NCBI GenBank assembly: GCA_965202895.1
Contig: OZ241901.1
Location: 1,240,001 to 1,304,000, forward strand
Reading direction: 5' to 3'
DNA length: 64,000 nt
Origin: JAJDXW01 sp965202895
GTDB lineage: Bacteria > Pseudomonadota > Gammaproteobacteria > HK1
Both the position numbers and the translations under genes were made by a program. This document shows positions 44,316 through 53,084 of this stretch, piece after piece (the stretch's first letter is position 1; each line of letters starts with the position of its first letter). Under the pieces are notes generated by a model. It made no database searches. It saw nothing but the letters and a program-made list of their open reading frames with translations, and was not told where the DNA came from.

Positions 44316-46016
44316 TCATTCCCCCGGGGTCTCGCGGCGCCACTCCTCGGCCCAGAGGGTGCTCGGGAACTGGTGCCCGGTCGGGCGCACCCCGGCCAGC
44401 CACTTCGGCCGGATGAAGGCGCTGGCCCGGAAGTAGAGGGGGAGGGCGGGCAGGTCCTCGGCATAGAGCGACTGGAGCTCCGCCCAGAGCGCCCGGCGGC
44501 GCTCGCGGTCCAGCTCGACCTCGATGGCGTCGGTGAGCCGGTCCGCGTCCGGGTTCACGTAGCCCGCCACGTTGTTGCCGCTCCAGCCGTTCCCGGGGCG
44601 CGGGATCTCCTCGGAGTGCAGGGTTCCGCGCGGAGACGCTTCCGGCGACGAGACCCACGCGAACATCGCGAAGCCGGCGAACTTGCGGCGGGCCACGGTG
44701 TCGCCGAAGAAGACCCGCGGAGGCTCGTTCCGGATCCGCACGTCGACCCCGAGCTCGCGCCACTGACTCTGGATGACCTGCTCCACGAGCTCCCGGGTAC
44801 GGTCCCCGGCGGTGGTCATGAGCTCGAGGCGGAGCGGCTCGCCGCCGCCGTCGCGGCGGATGCCGTCGCCGCCCCGGGTCCATCCCGCGGCATCGAGCAG
44901 CGCCGCCGCCGCGGCCGGATCCCGGGAATACTTCCGGACCTCCCCGGAATGGATCCAGTCGAGCGGATTCACGCTCGTGTCCGCGACCGGCTGCCGCCCG
45001 CCGAACAGCCTATCGCTGATGGCTTCGCGATCGAGCCCGAGCAGGAGCGCGCGCCGGACCCGCGGGTCGCGGAGGATCGGGTTGTCGAAGTTCGGGGTCA
45101 GGTGCTCGTAGATGAGCCCCGGCCGGTACTCGACCACGAAGCGGTCGCGGTGGCGCTCCTCGAACGCGAGCGCCTGGTCGATCGGGAGCCCGAGCTCGCC
45201 CGCGATGAAGTCGACCGTCCCGGAGAGCAGGTTCGCCTCCAGGGCGACGGTGTTCTTGATGGTGCGAACGACGATGCGCTCGAACCAGGGCTCGCGCCCC
45301 CACCATTCGGGGTTGCGCTCGAACCGGATGTGCGATCCGCGCGCGACCTCCGTGATCCGGTAGGGGCCGTGGTAGAGGCCGGGATGGCCGGGCTCGGTCT
45401 CGTAGCGGGTCCGGTGGCGATAGGCCGGGGGGTCTTCCTCGAAGACGGCCCGCTCCAAGTGCTCGGGCAGCAGGCTGAACGCGCCGACCGCGGGGTAGTC
45501 GTAGTCGAGCCGATCGTAGTGGACGGTGTAGCGGTGCTCGTCGTGGACGTCGATGGCGAGCACCCGGAGGTAGTACGAATGGGCGGCGACCCCGGACTGC
45601 GGGTGGCGCCCGACCTCCCAGGTGAAGACCACGTCGCGGGTGGTGATGGGGGCGCCGTCCCCCCATCTCGCACGCGGATCGAGGGCGTAGGTCACCGCCA
45701 TTCCCTCGCCCCCGCCCGGCAGGGGCTCGATCGCGGCCGTTCCCGCCTCGATCGACGGCACGCCGGTGCACAGCAGGCAGGCGTGCTTCCAGTCGTGGCC
45801 GCGGACCATCGTCGGCCGGCGCACGAGGCCGAGGACGTAGCTCTTGGCGAGCATCGAGTCGATGACGGGATGAAGGGTGGAGGGGAACTGGGTGATGCCG
45901 ATGACGAGCTCGCGCGGGTCGTGCGGCTCGGCGGGCGCGGCGGGCCGGAGACCCGCGGCCAGCGCGAGGTTCGCGGCGAGGAGGACGGCAAGGGGGGCGA
46001 ACGCGGAACGTCGCAT
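44316..46016 (-). CDS. Peptide ABC transporter substrate-binding protein, 566 aa
   Basis: A family 5 solute-binding protein with an N-terminal signal segment (FAPLAVLLAANLALAAG). LVIGITQFPSTLHPVIDSM and RARWGDGAPITTRDVVFTWE are typical of the DppA/OppA group, and SVNPLDWIHSG and LPALPLYFRAS of their second half. Periplasmic; it would feed the permeases at 41303-43161. ATG 46016 gives the best signal peptide; no strong ribosome binding site is visible. Confidence 0.93.
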   Translation of the reverse strand: MRRSAFAPLAVLLAANLALAAGLRPAAPAEPHDPRELVIGITQFPSTLHPVIDSMLAKSYVLGLVRRPTMVRGHDWKHACLLCTGVPSIEAGTAAIEPLPGGGEGMAVTYALDPRARWGDGAPITTRDVVFTWEVGRHPQSGVAAHSYYLRVLAIDVHDEHRYTVHYDRLDYDYPAVGAFSLLPEHLERAVFEEDPPAYRHRTRYETEPGHPGLYHGPYRITEVARGSHIRFERNPEWWGREPWFERIVVRTIKNTVALEANLLSGTVDFIAGELGLPIDQALAFEERHRDRFVVEYRPGLIYEHLTPNFDNPILRDPRVRRALLLGLDREAISDRLFGGRQPVADTSVNPLDWIHSGEVRKYSRDPAAAAALLDAAGWTRGGDGIRRDGGGEPLRLELMTTAGDRTRELVEQVIQSQWRELGVDVRIRNEPPRVFFGDTVARRKFAGFAMFAWVSSPEASPRGTLHSEEIPRPGNGWSGNNVAGYVNPDADRLTDAIEVELDRERRRALWAELQSLYAEDLPALPLYFRASAFIRPKWLAGVRPTGHQFPSTLWAEEWRRETPGE

Positions 46017-46087
46017 GAGCCCGGGTCCCCGGGAGGAGAGCCGGTAGTCTAGCGCGCCGCGAGCCCATTTCGCCTCGCGGCCCGTGC

Positions 46088-46245
46088 GGGGCACGTGCGC
46101 GGTGGGGTTTCACCAGGCATGCCTCTCGCGAACGCTCTCGGGACAAGAGCGTTCCCAGGACGCCCGCATCCGGAGGACACGCGGCTCCCGGGACGAGTCG
46201 TGGGTATCGAGGCCTGGCCGCGAGTGGGCCAGCGTGAAGAGACGC
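46088..46245. repeat. Composite of dispersed repeat families 3 and 2
   Basis: 46088-46165 (GTGCGCGGTGGGGTTTCAC, CCTCTCGCGAACGCTCT) is the inverted counterpart of 16460-16510 and related to short pieces near 3990 and 16054. 46150-46245 then matches the right part of repeat family 2 (TGGCCGCGAGTGGGCC). Confidence 0.6.
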
Positions 46246-46265
46246 TTCCCGCCGCGGCAGCATTG

Positions 46266-46376
46266 ATTCATGCGAAAGATCGATCGCCATTCATGCGAAA
46301 GATCGTTGCGCAAACGGGCCCGGCCCCGGGGTCAATACCTGAAACATCCTGAAACATCCTGAAACATCCTGAACGC
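46266..46376. repeat. Short direct repeats at the prophage border
   Basis: ATTCATGCGAAAGATCG occurs twice, 24 bases apart, near 46268 and 46292. Then CCTGAAACAT occurs three times plus a partial fourth at 46339-46376. This is the last sequence before the phage-like genes and may mark a junction. No gene is visible in 46017-46393. Confidence 0.7.
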
Positions 46377-46393
46377 TGAGTGGGGGCACGGCG

Positions 46394-46600
46394 TCAGGCC
46401 GGGCGCGCGGTGATGCGCCAGACCTGGTCGCCGTGCCGGAGGCGAGCGTCCCGGCCCTCGTCCTCGATCTCGACGTCCCGCGCCACCCTCCCGCCGTCCG
46501 GGGCGTCGAGGATCACCGCCCCGTCGCCCGACTCCGCGAGGTGCTCGCCGAGGCGCGCGATGAGCGCGGAGAGGAGCAGGGGCTGGTTCGAGACGCTCAT
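46394..46600 (-). CDS. Small phage-associated protein, 68 aa
   Basis: I do not recognise this protein: acidic, soluble, MSVSNQPLLLSALIARLGEHL followed by a short beta-rich-looking tail ending VWRITARPA. Its ATG overlaps the preceding stop (ATGA), placing it last in the minus-strand phage operon. Function unknown. Confidence 0.6.
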   Translation of the reverse strand: MSVSNQPLLLSALIARLGEHLAESGDGAVILDAPDGGRVARDVEIEDEGRDARLRHGDQVWRITARPA

Positions 46601-47841
46601 TCCGCGGGCGCCGCGGGCGCCGGCACGGTGATGGCGGCGACGATCTTCGCCGGCCCGCAGCCGTTCCGGGCCGTCAAGCTGATGAAGTGGGTCCCGGCGG
46701 GCGGCTCGCCGGTCCCGGCCCAGGCGATCGTCACGTCCCGCCCGGGGACCGGGGCGGCGCGGGGGGAGTCCGTCACCGTCCAGCCGGCGGGCGTGTCGGG
46801 GGTGTCGAGCACGACGGCCCCGAGCGCCGCGGCGCTCTTGTCGCCTCCCGGCCGGGCGGGGTTCGCGGCGCGGAACGCCTGCGACCAGCGCCCGGTGGCC
46901 GGCTCGGCGTAGGCGAGGGAGACGGACGCGCCCGCGTAGGGCGCGGCGCCGGTGATCGTCACGTCGGTGCCGACCCCGTGGCGCCGCCACCACTGCGGCC
47001 CGTCCTCGACGCCCACACCCCGGATGAGCGCGAGGTGGCGGACCGCCGTGCTTCCCGCGGCGGTGACCGAGACGGCCCCGCGCACGGCCCGGCGCGCGTC
47101 CTGCCGCCGCCTGTCGAGCAGCAGGATCGCTGTCTGCTGGACGGTGTTGGCCGGCCCGGCCCCGCGGCCGTGCGGGTCGTCGAGGAGCCAGCCCCGGACC
47201 TCCGCGGCCGCGTCGTCGAGGCGATCGAGGAGCTGCTCGCGCGCCTCGGGGAGGACGGCCGAGAGCGATCCGGGCGGGGGATGCGCCCCCCGCCCGAGGA
47301 ACTTGTCGATCTCGCTGGCCTGACCGCTGAAATAACCGGAGCTGAGCTCCGCGAACTTCGCCTCCCGGGCGGCCAACGCGTCCGGTCCGGTGATGGTCTG
47401 CCCATCGGAGCCGAGGATTGGAGTGACGGCCGCGACCACATCCAGCTCGTCATGGAGGATCCGCATCATGATCGCGGATCGGCTCGCGACCACCGACACC
47501 CGCCCATGCCAGGCGTCCAGGACGCGGCGCCAGTCCCCCCGGGTGCGGATCCATATGACGCTCTGGCCATCCGGCGCTCGAGGGAGCGCCAGAGGGAGTC
47601 TCGGTGAGCGCGCCGCCGCGAGAGCGGGGAGGGCGGGGAGGGCGTAGCCGTGGCGAGCCGCTCGGTCCGAGACGTGCGCCCCCGAGAGCTCGGCGGGGGC
47701 GATCGTCCCGAGTCCGTTCACGGCCAGGGGCGCCCGCTGCACCCGGATCAGTGCCCCCGCGATGATCTCTCCGAGGGCACCCCGATAGTGATCAGCCATC
47801 GAGACGAGGGCGGTGTGACGCTGTGCGGGGGTCATGGCCAT
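46597..47841 (-). CDS. Phage tail-region protein of unknown function, 414 aa
   Basis: I do not recognise a family. The start is ATG 47841 with TAGGAG seven bases upstream. The N-terminal 60 residues look helical (MADHYRGALGEIIAGALIRV); the middle has SGYFSGQASEIDKFLG; the last 150 residues contain Ala/Gly/Thr-rich beta-sandwich-like sequence (APYAGASVSLAYAEP). The layout suits a virion or host-contact protein. It follows the 231-aa gene by 10 bases. Confidence 0.7.
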   Translation of the reverse strand: MAMTPAQRHTALVSMADHYRGALGEIIAGALIRVQRAPLAVNGLGTIAPAELSGAHVSDRAARHGYALPALPALAAARSPRLPLALPRAPDGQSVIWIRTRGDWRRVLDAWHGRVSVVASRSAIMMRILHDELDVVAAVTPILGSDGQTITGPDALAAREAKFAELSSGYFSGQASEIDKFLGRGAHPPPGSLSAVLPEAREQLLDRLDDAAAEVRGWLLDDPHGRGAGPANTVQQTAILLLDRRRQDARRAVRGAVSVTAAGSTAVRHLALIRGVGVEDGPQWWRRHGVGTDVTITGAAPYAGASVSLAYAEPATGRWSQAFRAANPARPGGDKSAAALGAVVLDTPDTPAGWTVTDSPRAAPVPGRDVTIAWAGTGEPPAGTHFISLTARNGCGPAKIVAAITVPAPAAPAE

Positions 47842-47851
47842 GGGTCGGCTC

Positions 47852-48547
47852 CTATCGCAAGGTGGAGGAATCGGGGTTGAACCCGGCGGGGATCGCCGCC
47901 CCGGCGATGGGGCGGTAGGCGCCGTCCGCAGCGCGGACGAGCAGCGTCCCCGCGACGACGACGTCGGAGTGGAGGGCGCCGCCCGCGGCGACGGGGGCGG
48001 CCGACCAGGAGGCGCGGATCCCCCCCGCAGCCTGGACGCGCGCGTACATCGCGGCGCCGTCCCCGAGGAGGGTGGACTCGATGCGCTCCAGGGCGGCGGT
48101 GCGGATGGCGGCTTCGACGCCCGCCGCGTAGGCGCTCGACGCGACGACGTCGCCGAGCGCCGCCTGGTGGAACATCCTCCGGTCCACGGCCGTGGTCGCG
48201 GTGGACCCGTTCGGCATCGAGGACCACCAGCCCTGGCGGCCGCTCGCCGGGTGCGGCCCGCCCGCCGCGTACTGCCGCCAGGCCGCGTGAAGCCTCTCCC
48301 TCCACGTGGCCGCGAACGCCACGGCCTCGCTGCGGGCGGCCGGCTCGACGATGGCGCCCGTACCGGTGTCGATGAGGTCGCCCACGTCCGCGGCGTCGGA
48401 GACGGCGCCCGGGTAGGCGCTGACCCCTGTGACATCCCCTGCGCGCGTATCCGCCGCGCCCTGGGTGCCATGCACCCGCTCGACGACCCGGACGTCCGCG
48501 CCCTGCCCCCCGATCGCGACGTCGGCATAGGTGACGTAGGCAGCCAC
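47852..48547 (-). CDS. Phage tail-region protein of unknown function, 231 aa
   Basis: GTG 48547 begins two bases after the upstream stop. The sequence is Ala-rich with GVSAYPGAVSDAADVGDLID and a helical middle, ending IPAGFNPDSSTLR. No known motif is seen. Tight spacing to its neighbours shows it is part of the same operon. Confidence 0.65.
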   Translation of the reverse strand: MAAYVTYADVAIGGQGADVRVVERVHGTQGAADTRAGDVTGVSAYPGAVSDAADVGDLIDTGTGAIVEPAARSEAVAFAATWRERLHAAWRQYAAGGPHPASGRQGWWSSMPNGSTATTAVDRRMFHQAALGDVVASSAYAAGVEAAIRTAALERIESTLLGDGAAMYARVQAAGGIRASWSAAPVAAGGALHSDVVVAGTLLVRAADGAYRPIAGAAIPAGFNPDSSTLR

Positions 48548-48548
48548 G

Positions 48549-49759
48549 TCAGCGGACCCTCAGCCACCACCGCCCGCGCGACTGGCGGACCACCGTGGCG
48601 AGCACATCGAGGTAGCTGGCGGTGCCCGCGGGATCCGCACTCCCACGCCGGAATTGCATGTAGTGACCCCACCGGTTCCCGTCGGCAGCGTTGCCGTCGA
48701 GGGTCGGCAAGTGGATGCTGCCGGACGTCATCTTCCCCGTGCCGTTGCGGTCCCAGTCGGTCTGGAAGCTGATCCCGGGCCGCCAGGTGGCGCTGGTGTC
48801 GCCGTGGGCGGCGACGTCGTAGTACGGCCCGAGCTGTCGCGACATCCGCCACCGCTCGCCGCTCGTCAGGCGCTCGTCGATCCGGCACTCGATCATCATC
48901 TCCCGCAGGCCCGCGAGGCGGACCGGGGCGGGGAGCGCGATCGCGTCGCCGGGGTAGTTCGTCGCGTAGTACGTCGAGCGCCCTTCGACGATCGCGGTCC
49001 AGTCGTGGGGGTCCGGCTCGGCGTGGATCCGCAGCCACGCCGACCACGCCCCCGAGACCGGGTCGCGCCGGCGATACCACTCATCGGCCGGCGCCGGCGC
49101 AGCGTGTGCGGCCCGCCCGTCGGAGTGGGTGCTGTACTGGACGTTGAAGGCATCGGCGATCGCGACGCCCGCGCCCCCGAACGTCCAGCGGGGCTCGGGG
49201 GTCGCCGCCGCGTCCCAGGTGGCGTAGGCCGTCGCCGCGTAGAGCGACTGCCCGGCCGCCCGTGCGCCGGCCCCGGCGGGGGTGAGCGCCCACCCGGCCG
49301 GCCGCGCGATCCAGCCGGTATCCCCGTAGGCGCCGGCGGCGAGGCCGGCGAAGGGGTCCGCGGGCGCGGCGGCGGCGTGCCGCCACAGGGTGACCAGGCG
49401 CGGCGCCCGCACCGCCCCGACCTGCTGGCTCTGGCTCGGGGTCTCGCCCACCCGCGTCCAGGTCCCGCTGACGGTGCAGACGTACCAGCCGGGCTCGTTC
49501 GCCCCCTCCGTCGCGGTCAGGAGCCACGAGTTGCCGATGTTCGGGTTGCGCGGCAGGGCGGGGCCGGCATGGACCTCGTGATCGTCGACGGAGTCCCACG
49601 AACCGCCCGACCAGGTGCGGAGCTCGGGGTAGTCCGAGTCGCGGGTGTCGACCCACAGCACGCCGTCCGCGGGCGCCTGCGGCGCGGCGGCCCCGACGTG
49701 CAGCCCGACGCCCTGGGCGGGGGTGACGAGCTCGTAGCCCCCGCCGCCGCCCGCAGGAT
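48549..49759 (-). CDS. Phage tail-like protein, 3' part after a frameshift
   Basis: Meaningful sequence begins at YELVTPAQGVGLHVG near 49735 and continues with a run including DGVLWVDTRDSDYPELRTW to the stop, resembling the distal, Trp/Tyr-rich part of a phage tail or fibre protein. There is no suitable start codon, and upstream of this point the frame encodes Arg/Pro-rich nonsense. The 5' part in another frame ends its sense sequence at the same place, so the two are one gene interrupted by a -1 shift at a run of five G (49738-49742). Confidence 0.6.
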
Positions 49760-50713
49760 CCGCCCCACGTCCGCAGCGGCGATCGGGGGCGGGAGGCGGG
49801 TGCGGTCGAGCTCGGGGTCGAGCGCGTCGAGGGTGACGGTCCCGGCCGCGAGGGTGTCGGCGGGGGTCCCCGACCACGAGAGCGACCGGACGCCCTCGGT
49901 CGTCCGCCCGCCGGCGACGGCGCGGGGCGTGTGGGTTCTCGCCGCCGCCGAGGACCGGAGGATGAGCGGACCGGCGCCGAGGTCCAGCCGCCAGTCGACG
50001 TCGACCGGCAGGGCGGCCGGCTCACCGGCGGGCGGCCCGTCGTCGCTCGTCACCCCGACAGAGGGCGCGGCCGCGGCGAGCGCCGCGAGCAGCAGGCCCC
50101 CGCCCGCTGCCCGGCCGGCGAAGAGGCGGTTCGACGAGCTGAAGACGCCGAGGTCGATCGAGTTGCCGTTGTCGGGCATGTCGCCCACCGAGGCGGCGTT
50201 CAGGGCCCGGAGGGCGGCGGCGGTGACGGTCCGGTCGGAGAACCCCGTGTCGCCCGCGTTCGGCGTGCGGATGGTGAGGGTGGTCAGGCGATCGCCGGCG
50301 ACGCTGACCCCGGCGACCGCCCCGAAGGTCGTGCCGAGGGCGAGGGCGCCCTGGGCGCGGAGCTGCCGGGCGGAGTGCGGCGCGCCGAAGTCGAGCCGGA
50401 CCTCGCCGCCACGCGCGGCCTGAGAGACGCCGATCAGGCGCCAGCGGATCCCGCCGTCCGCGCTCTCGAGGATCGGGGGGTCGGGGGACGCGGAGCCGGA
50501 CGTGAGGTCGGGGCTGCCGTCCGCCGAGCTGACCAGCCGGCGGTAGAAGGCGACGGCGTCCGGATCGGGCGGGGTCCCGTCGGAGTGCTCGGCGAGGGTG
50601 ACCGCCCAGCGGGCGCGGATGGCCCGGTGCGCGTCGTAGAGCGAGCCGAAGCGCGCGGACCCGCCGCCGCTGCCGCCGGCCGTCCCGGGCGGCCGGTCGC
50701 CATGGACAGGCAT
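49517..50713 (-). CDS. Phage tail-like protein, 5' part before a frameshift
   Basis: ATG 50713 overlaps the preceding stop (TGATG). The sense sequence includes GSARFGSLYDAHRAIRARW and SVAGDRLTTLTIRTPNAGDT and ends near DVGRILRAAAG at about 49745. Beyond that the frame stays open to 49517 but reads as out-of-frame sequence of the downstream part. Family unknown; probably a structural tail protein. Sense length of the joined product is about 720 residues. Confidence 0.6.
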   Translation of the reverse strand: MPVHGDRPPGTAGGSGGGSARFGSLYDAHRAIRARWAVTLAEHSDGTPPDPDAVAFYRRLVSSADGSPDLTSGSASPDPPILESADGGIRWRLIGVSQAARGGEVRLDFGAPHSARQLRAQGALALGTTFGAVAGVSVAGDRLTTLTIRTPNAGDTGFSDRTVTAAALRALNAASVGDMPDNGNSIDLGVFSSSNRLFAGRAAGGGLLLAALAAAAPSVGVTSDDGPPAGEPAALPVDVDWRLDLGAGPLILRSSAAARTHTPRAVAGGRTTEGVRSLSWSGTPADTLAAGTVTLDALDPELDRTRLPPPIAAADVGRILRAAAGATSSSPPPRASGCTSGPPRRRRPRTACCGSTPATRTTPSSAPGRAVRGTPSTITRSMPAPPCRATRTSATRGS

Positions 50714-50979
50714 CAGGCGACGTTCACGACGATGGAGCCGCCGTCGGGGTAGGGAGACCAGTACCAGATGGGTGACGATCCGACCGTGAAGTACCCCCAG
50801 CGCCCCACGAGCTGCTCGCACCCGTCGTAGGCCGAGGCGGGCTGCGCCGCCGCCTCGGCGTAGTGGACGGCCCGCGGACCGCGGCTCTGCACCGAGAGGA
50901 CGTCGCCGGCGGAGAGGGACAGGGTCGCGACGAGGTCGATCGCAGACAGGCCGATGTGCCGGAGGGGGTGCGTCGCCAT
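50713..50979 (-). CDS. Small phage-associated protein, 88 aa
   Basis: First gene of the minus-strand phage operon, unrecognised. It has SLSAGDVLSVQSRGPRAV and ends WYWSPYPDGGSIVVNVA, suggesting a small beta-rich structural protein. TATATG lies six bases before ATG 50979, so a leaderless transcript is possible. Confidence 0.6.
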   Translation of the reverse strand: MATHPLRHIGLSAIDLVATLSLSAGDVLSVQSRGPRAVHYAEAAAQPASAYDGCEQLVGRWGYFTVGSSPIWYWSPYPDGGSIVVNVA

Positions 50980-51030
50980 GTACTACATATAGTGGGATGT
51001 CCTCGTGAGACGGGCCTTGTCGCTCAAAAA

Positions 51031-51060
51031 TTGACACCCTCCCCCTACCCCCTCCAATTT
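51031..51060 (+). promoter_or_regulatory. Candidate promoter of the phage lysis/packaging operon
   Basis: TTGACA at 51031-51036, a 17-18 base spacer and an AATT-rich -10 region at 51055-51060 precede the endolysin gene. AAAGGAA lies before ATG 51096. The divergent gap 50980-51095 is much richer in A+T than its surroundings. Confidence 0.55.
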
Positions 51061-51095
51061 CTTTCGATAACCTTCTCGCCACCAAAGGAATCCGC

Positions 51096-51506
51096 ATGAA
51101 CATCCACACCTATCCCCGCTCCGTCGACCGCATCGCGATCTCCCCTCACTTCCACCTCTCCGAGTGGCAGTGCCGCTGCGGGGAATGCCCGCAGACCCTC
51201 GTCGACCTCGATCACGCCTCGCGGCTCGAGGACCTCCGCTCCCGCCTCGACGCGCCGATCGTGATCACGAGCGCCTTCCGCTGCCGCGCGCACAACGTCG
51301 CGTGCGGCGGGCACCCGACGTCGCGCCATATGGAGGGGGTGGCGACCGACATCGTCGTGCCCGGAGTCCCGCCCCACGAGGTCGCCCGGGTCGCCGACGA
51401 GATGGGGTTCGCGGGCGTCGGGCGCTACGACACCTTCACCCACGTCGATTCCCGCGACCTCTCCCACCGCGCCGGGCGCCCGGCGCGGTGGGACCTCCGG
51501 GGCTGA
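51096..51506 (+). CDS. Phage M15-family endolysin (D-Ala-D-Ala carboxypeptidase-like), 136 aa
   Basis: Peptidase M15A-like: zinc ligands in HMEGVATDI (HxxGxAxD) and FTHVDSR, with FHLSEWQCRCGECP near the N-terminus and VITSAFRCRAHN. It would cut peptide cross-links of peptidoglycan at lysis. AAAGGAA is the ribosome binding site. Confidence 0.92.
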   Translation: MNIHTYPRSVDRIAISPHFHLSEWQCRCGECPQTLVDLDHASRLEDLRSRLDAPIVITSAFRCRAHNVACGGHPTSRHMEGVATDIVVPGVPPHEVARVADEMGFAGVGRYDTFTHVDSRDLSHRAGRPARWDLRG

Positions 51507-51510
51507 TCCG

Positions 51511-51927
51511 GTGCTGAGCCTCCTCGCCGGCCTCGCCGGACCGATCGTCGAGACGGCCGGCGGATTCCTCCGCCGCCGCCAGGAGCGCCGCGCGGCGACG
51601 GCATCCGCGCGCGCGAAGCTCAAGCAGGGGGCCCAGGACGACGCCCACGCCCGCGAGATGGGCGCCGCCCTCTCCCGCGCGGAATGGGAGGCGATCGGCC
51701 GCCGGGCGGAGTCCGGGACCTGGAAGGACGAGTTCGTCACCGTCCTGGTCAGCCTGCCCCTCATCACCCTCTTCCTCGGCGCGCTGCTGGAGCCCTTCGG
51801 GATCCCGGAGATTTTCGCGGCGGGAGAGCGGATGATCATCGCCCTCAACTCCATCGACGGGCTGTACGGGACGCTCCTCGCGAGCGTCCTCCTCGCCGCG
51901 GTCGGCATCCGCTGGATCCGCCGCTGA
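51511..51927 (+). CDS. Putative phage holin, 138 aa
   Basis: GTG 51511 follows the endolysin by four bases. Residues 75-97 (VTVLVSLPLITLFLGALLEP) and 118-135 (LYGTLLASVLLAAVGIRWI) are membrane segments, and the N-terminal 15 residues may be a third; the middle is basic and Ala-rich. This matches three-helix holins of Mu-like phages and gene transfer agents. Confidence 0.75.
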   Translation: MLSLLAGLAGPIVETAGGFLRRRQERRAATASARAKLKQGAQDDAHAREMGAALSRAEWEAIGRRAESGTWKDEFVTVLVSLPLITLFLGALLEPFGIPEIFAAGERMIIALNSIDGLYGTLLASVLLAAVGIRWIRR

Positions 51928-52205
51928 TGGCGCTCGGCATGATCGAGACCCTGCTCGCGCTCGGCGTCTCCGGCCTCGGGATCGTGGCCTGGTGGCTCGT
52001 CGTCGTCATCCTCGACAACCGCCAGCGGGTCGCGGTCCTCGAGGCGCGGGCCGAGGCGTTCGAGCGGTCGGTCGCCGGGATCGGGCGGATCCACCAGCGG
52101 ATCGACGAGATCGCGCGCGACGTCTCGCACCTCGACGGGCGCCTGAGCGAGATCAGCGCCACCATGCGGCGCATGGACACCTATCTCCGGGGGGCCGAGG
52201 GATGA
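51927..52205 (+). CDS. Mu gp25-like protein (DUF2730-type), 92 aa
   Basis: One N-terminal membrane helix (LGIVAWWLVVVILDN) then a coiled coil (RVAVLEARAEAFE, IDEIARDVSHLDGRLSEIS). ATG 51927 shares bases with the holin stop (TGATG). Probably helps lysis; role unproven. Confidence 0.75.
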   Translation: MALGMIETLLALGVSGLGIVAWWLVVVILDNRQRVAVLEARAEAFERSVAGIGRIHQRIDEIARDVSHLDGRLSEISATMRRMDTYLRGAEG

Positions 52206-52516
52206 ACTACAGCGCGCACCTGATCGAGGACCTCCGCCTCGCCGTCCTCCTCGTCCTCGCCCGGGGGCCCGCGTTCACCGCGAGCTCGGCCGTCCTCCGG
52301 ACAGAGCTCCCCGTCCACGGCCACCGCGTCGCCGGCGACGTGCTCCGCGTTCAGACCGCGTGGCTCGACGAGCAGGGCCTCACCCGCTCCCACCCCATCG
52401 CCTCGGGCGGGATCGCCCGGTCGCACACCCTCACCGATCGGGGCCTCGATACCGCGAGAGGGATCGTCCAGGTCCCCGGGGTCCGCCAGCCGACCCCGGA
52501 TGAACTCCCCGCCTAA
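52202..52516 (+). CDS. Mu gp26-like protein, 104 aa
   Basis: A small winged-helix-like protein: RTELPVHGHRVAGDVLRV, WLDEQGLT and HTLTDRGLDTARG resemble the conserved Mu gp26 group. ATGA overlap with the previous gene. Function unknown. Confidence 0.7.
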   Translation: MNYSAHLIEDLRLAVLLVLARGPAFTASSAVLRTELPVHGHRVAGDVLRVQTAWLDEQGLTRSHPIASGGIARSHTLTDRGLDTARGIVQVPGVRQPTPDELPA

Positions 52517-53084
52517 GCCCCGCGCCGACCGGCGCGTCACCCGCGGCCGGCCCGGCCGCATCGAGTCCGGACCGCGCGCCGTCAAGGAGCGGGTGGACCG
52601 GGGCCTCCGCGACGGCGAGACCCAGCGGCGGATCCGCGAGGAGACCGCGCCGATGCTCGCCGCCCACGGCGAGCCGCCCCTCTCCGCGGGCGGCCTCTCC
52701 GGCTACGCCGCCCGCGTCGAGCGGTCCGGGCGCCGGATCCGCGTCGCGCGGGCCGCGGCGGACGTGTGGGCCGAGCGCTTCGGGTCGGCCGGGGAGGGCA
52801 ACGTCGGTCGCTTCACCCGCGAGACGATCGAGGCGCTGACCCTCGACGCCACCCTCGCCGCCGAGGAGGGCGTCGCGGAGGGGGAGCCGCCCAGCCTCGA
52901 GATGCTGCGCGAGCTCTCGCTGATCAGCGAGCGCAACGCGCGGTCCGCCGAGATCGACGCGCGGCGTGAACGCACCGTCCGCGCGGCCATGGCCGCCGAG
53001 GCGGAGACCGCCGCCGTCGCGGTCGGCCTATCCGAGGACACCGCGGCCCGGATCCGGGCCGCGATCGAGGGCGCTGCACCATGA
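52500..53084 (+). CDS. Mu gp27-like terminase small subunit (DUF3486), 194 aa
   Basis: A basic, helical DNA-binding-type protein with a helix-turn-helix-like start (PRAVKERVDRGLRDGETQRRI) and LSGYAARVERSGRRIRVAR; position directly before the large subunit supports the call. Overlaps the previous gene by 17 bases and the next by four. Confidence 0.82.
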   Translation: MNSPPKPRADRRVTRGRPGRIESGPRAVKERVDRGLRDGETQRRIREETAPMLAAHGEPPLSAGGLSGYAARVERSGRRIRVARAAADVWAERFGSAGEGNVGRFTRETIEALTLDATLAAEEGVAEGEPPSLEMLRELSLISERNARSAEIDARRERTVRAAMAAEAETAAVAVGLSEDTAARIRAAIEGAAP

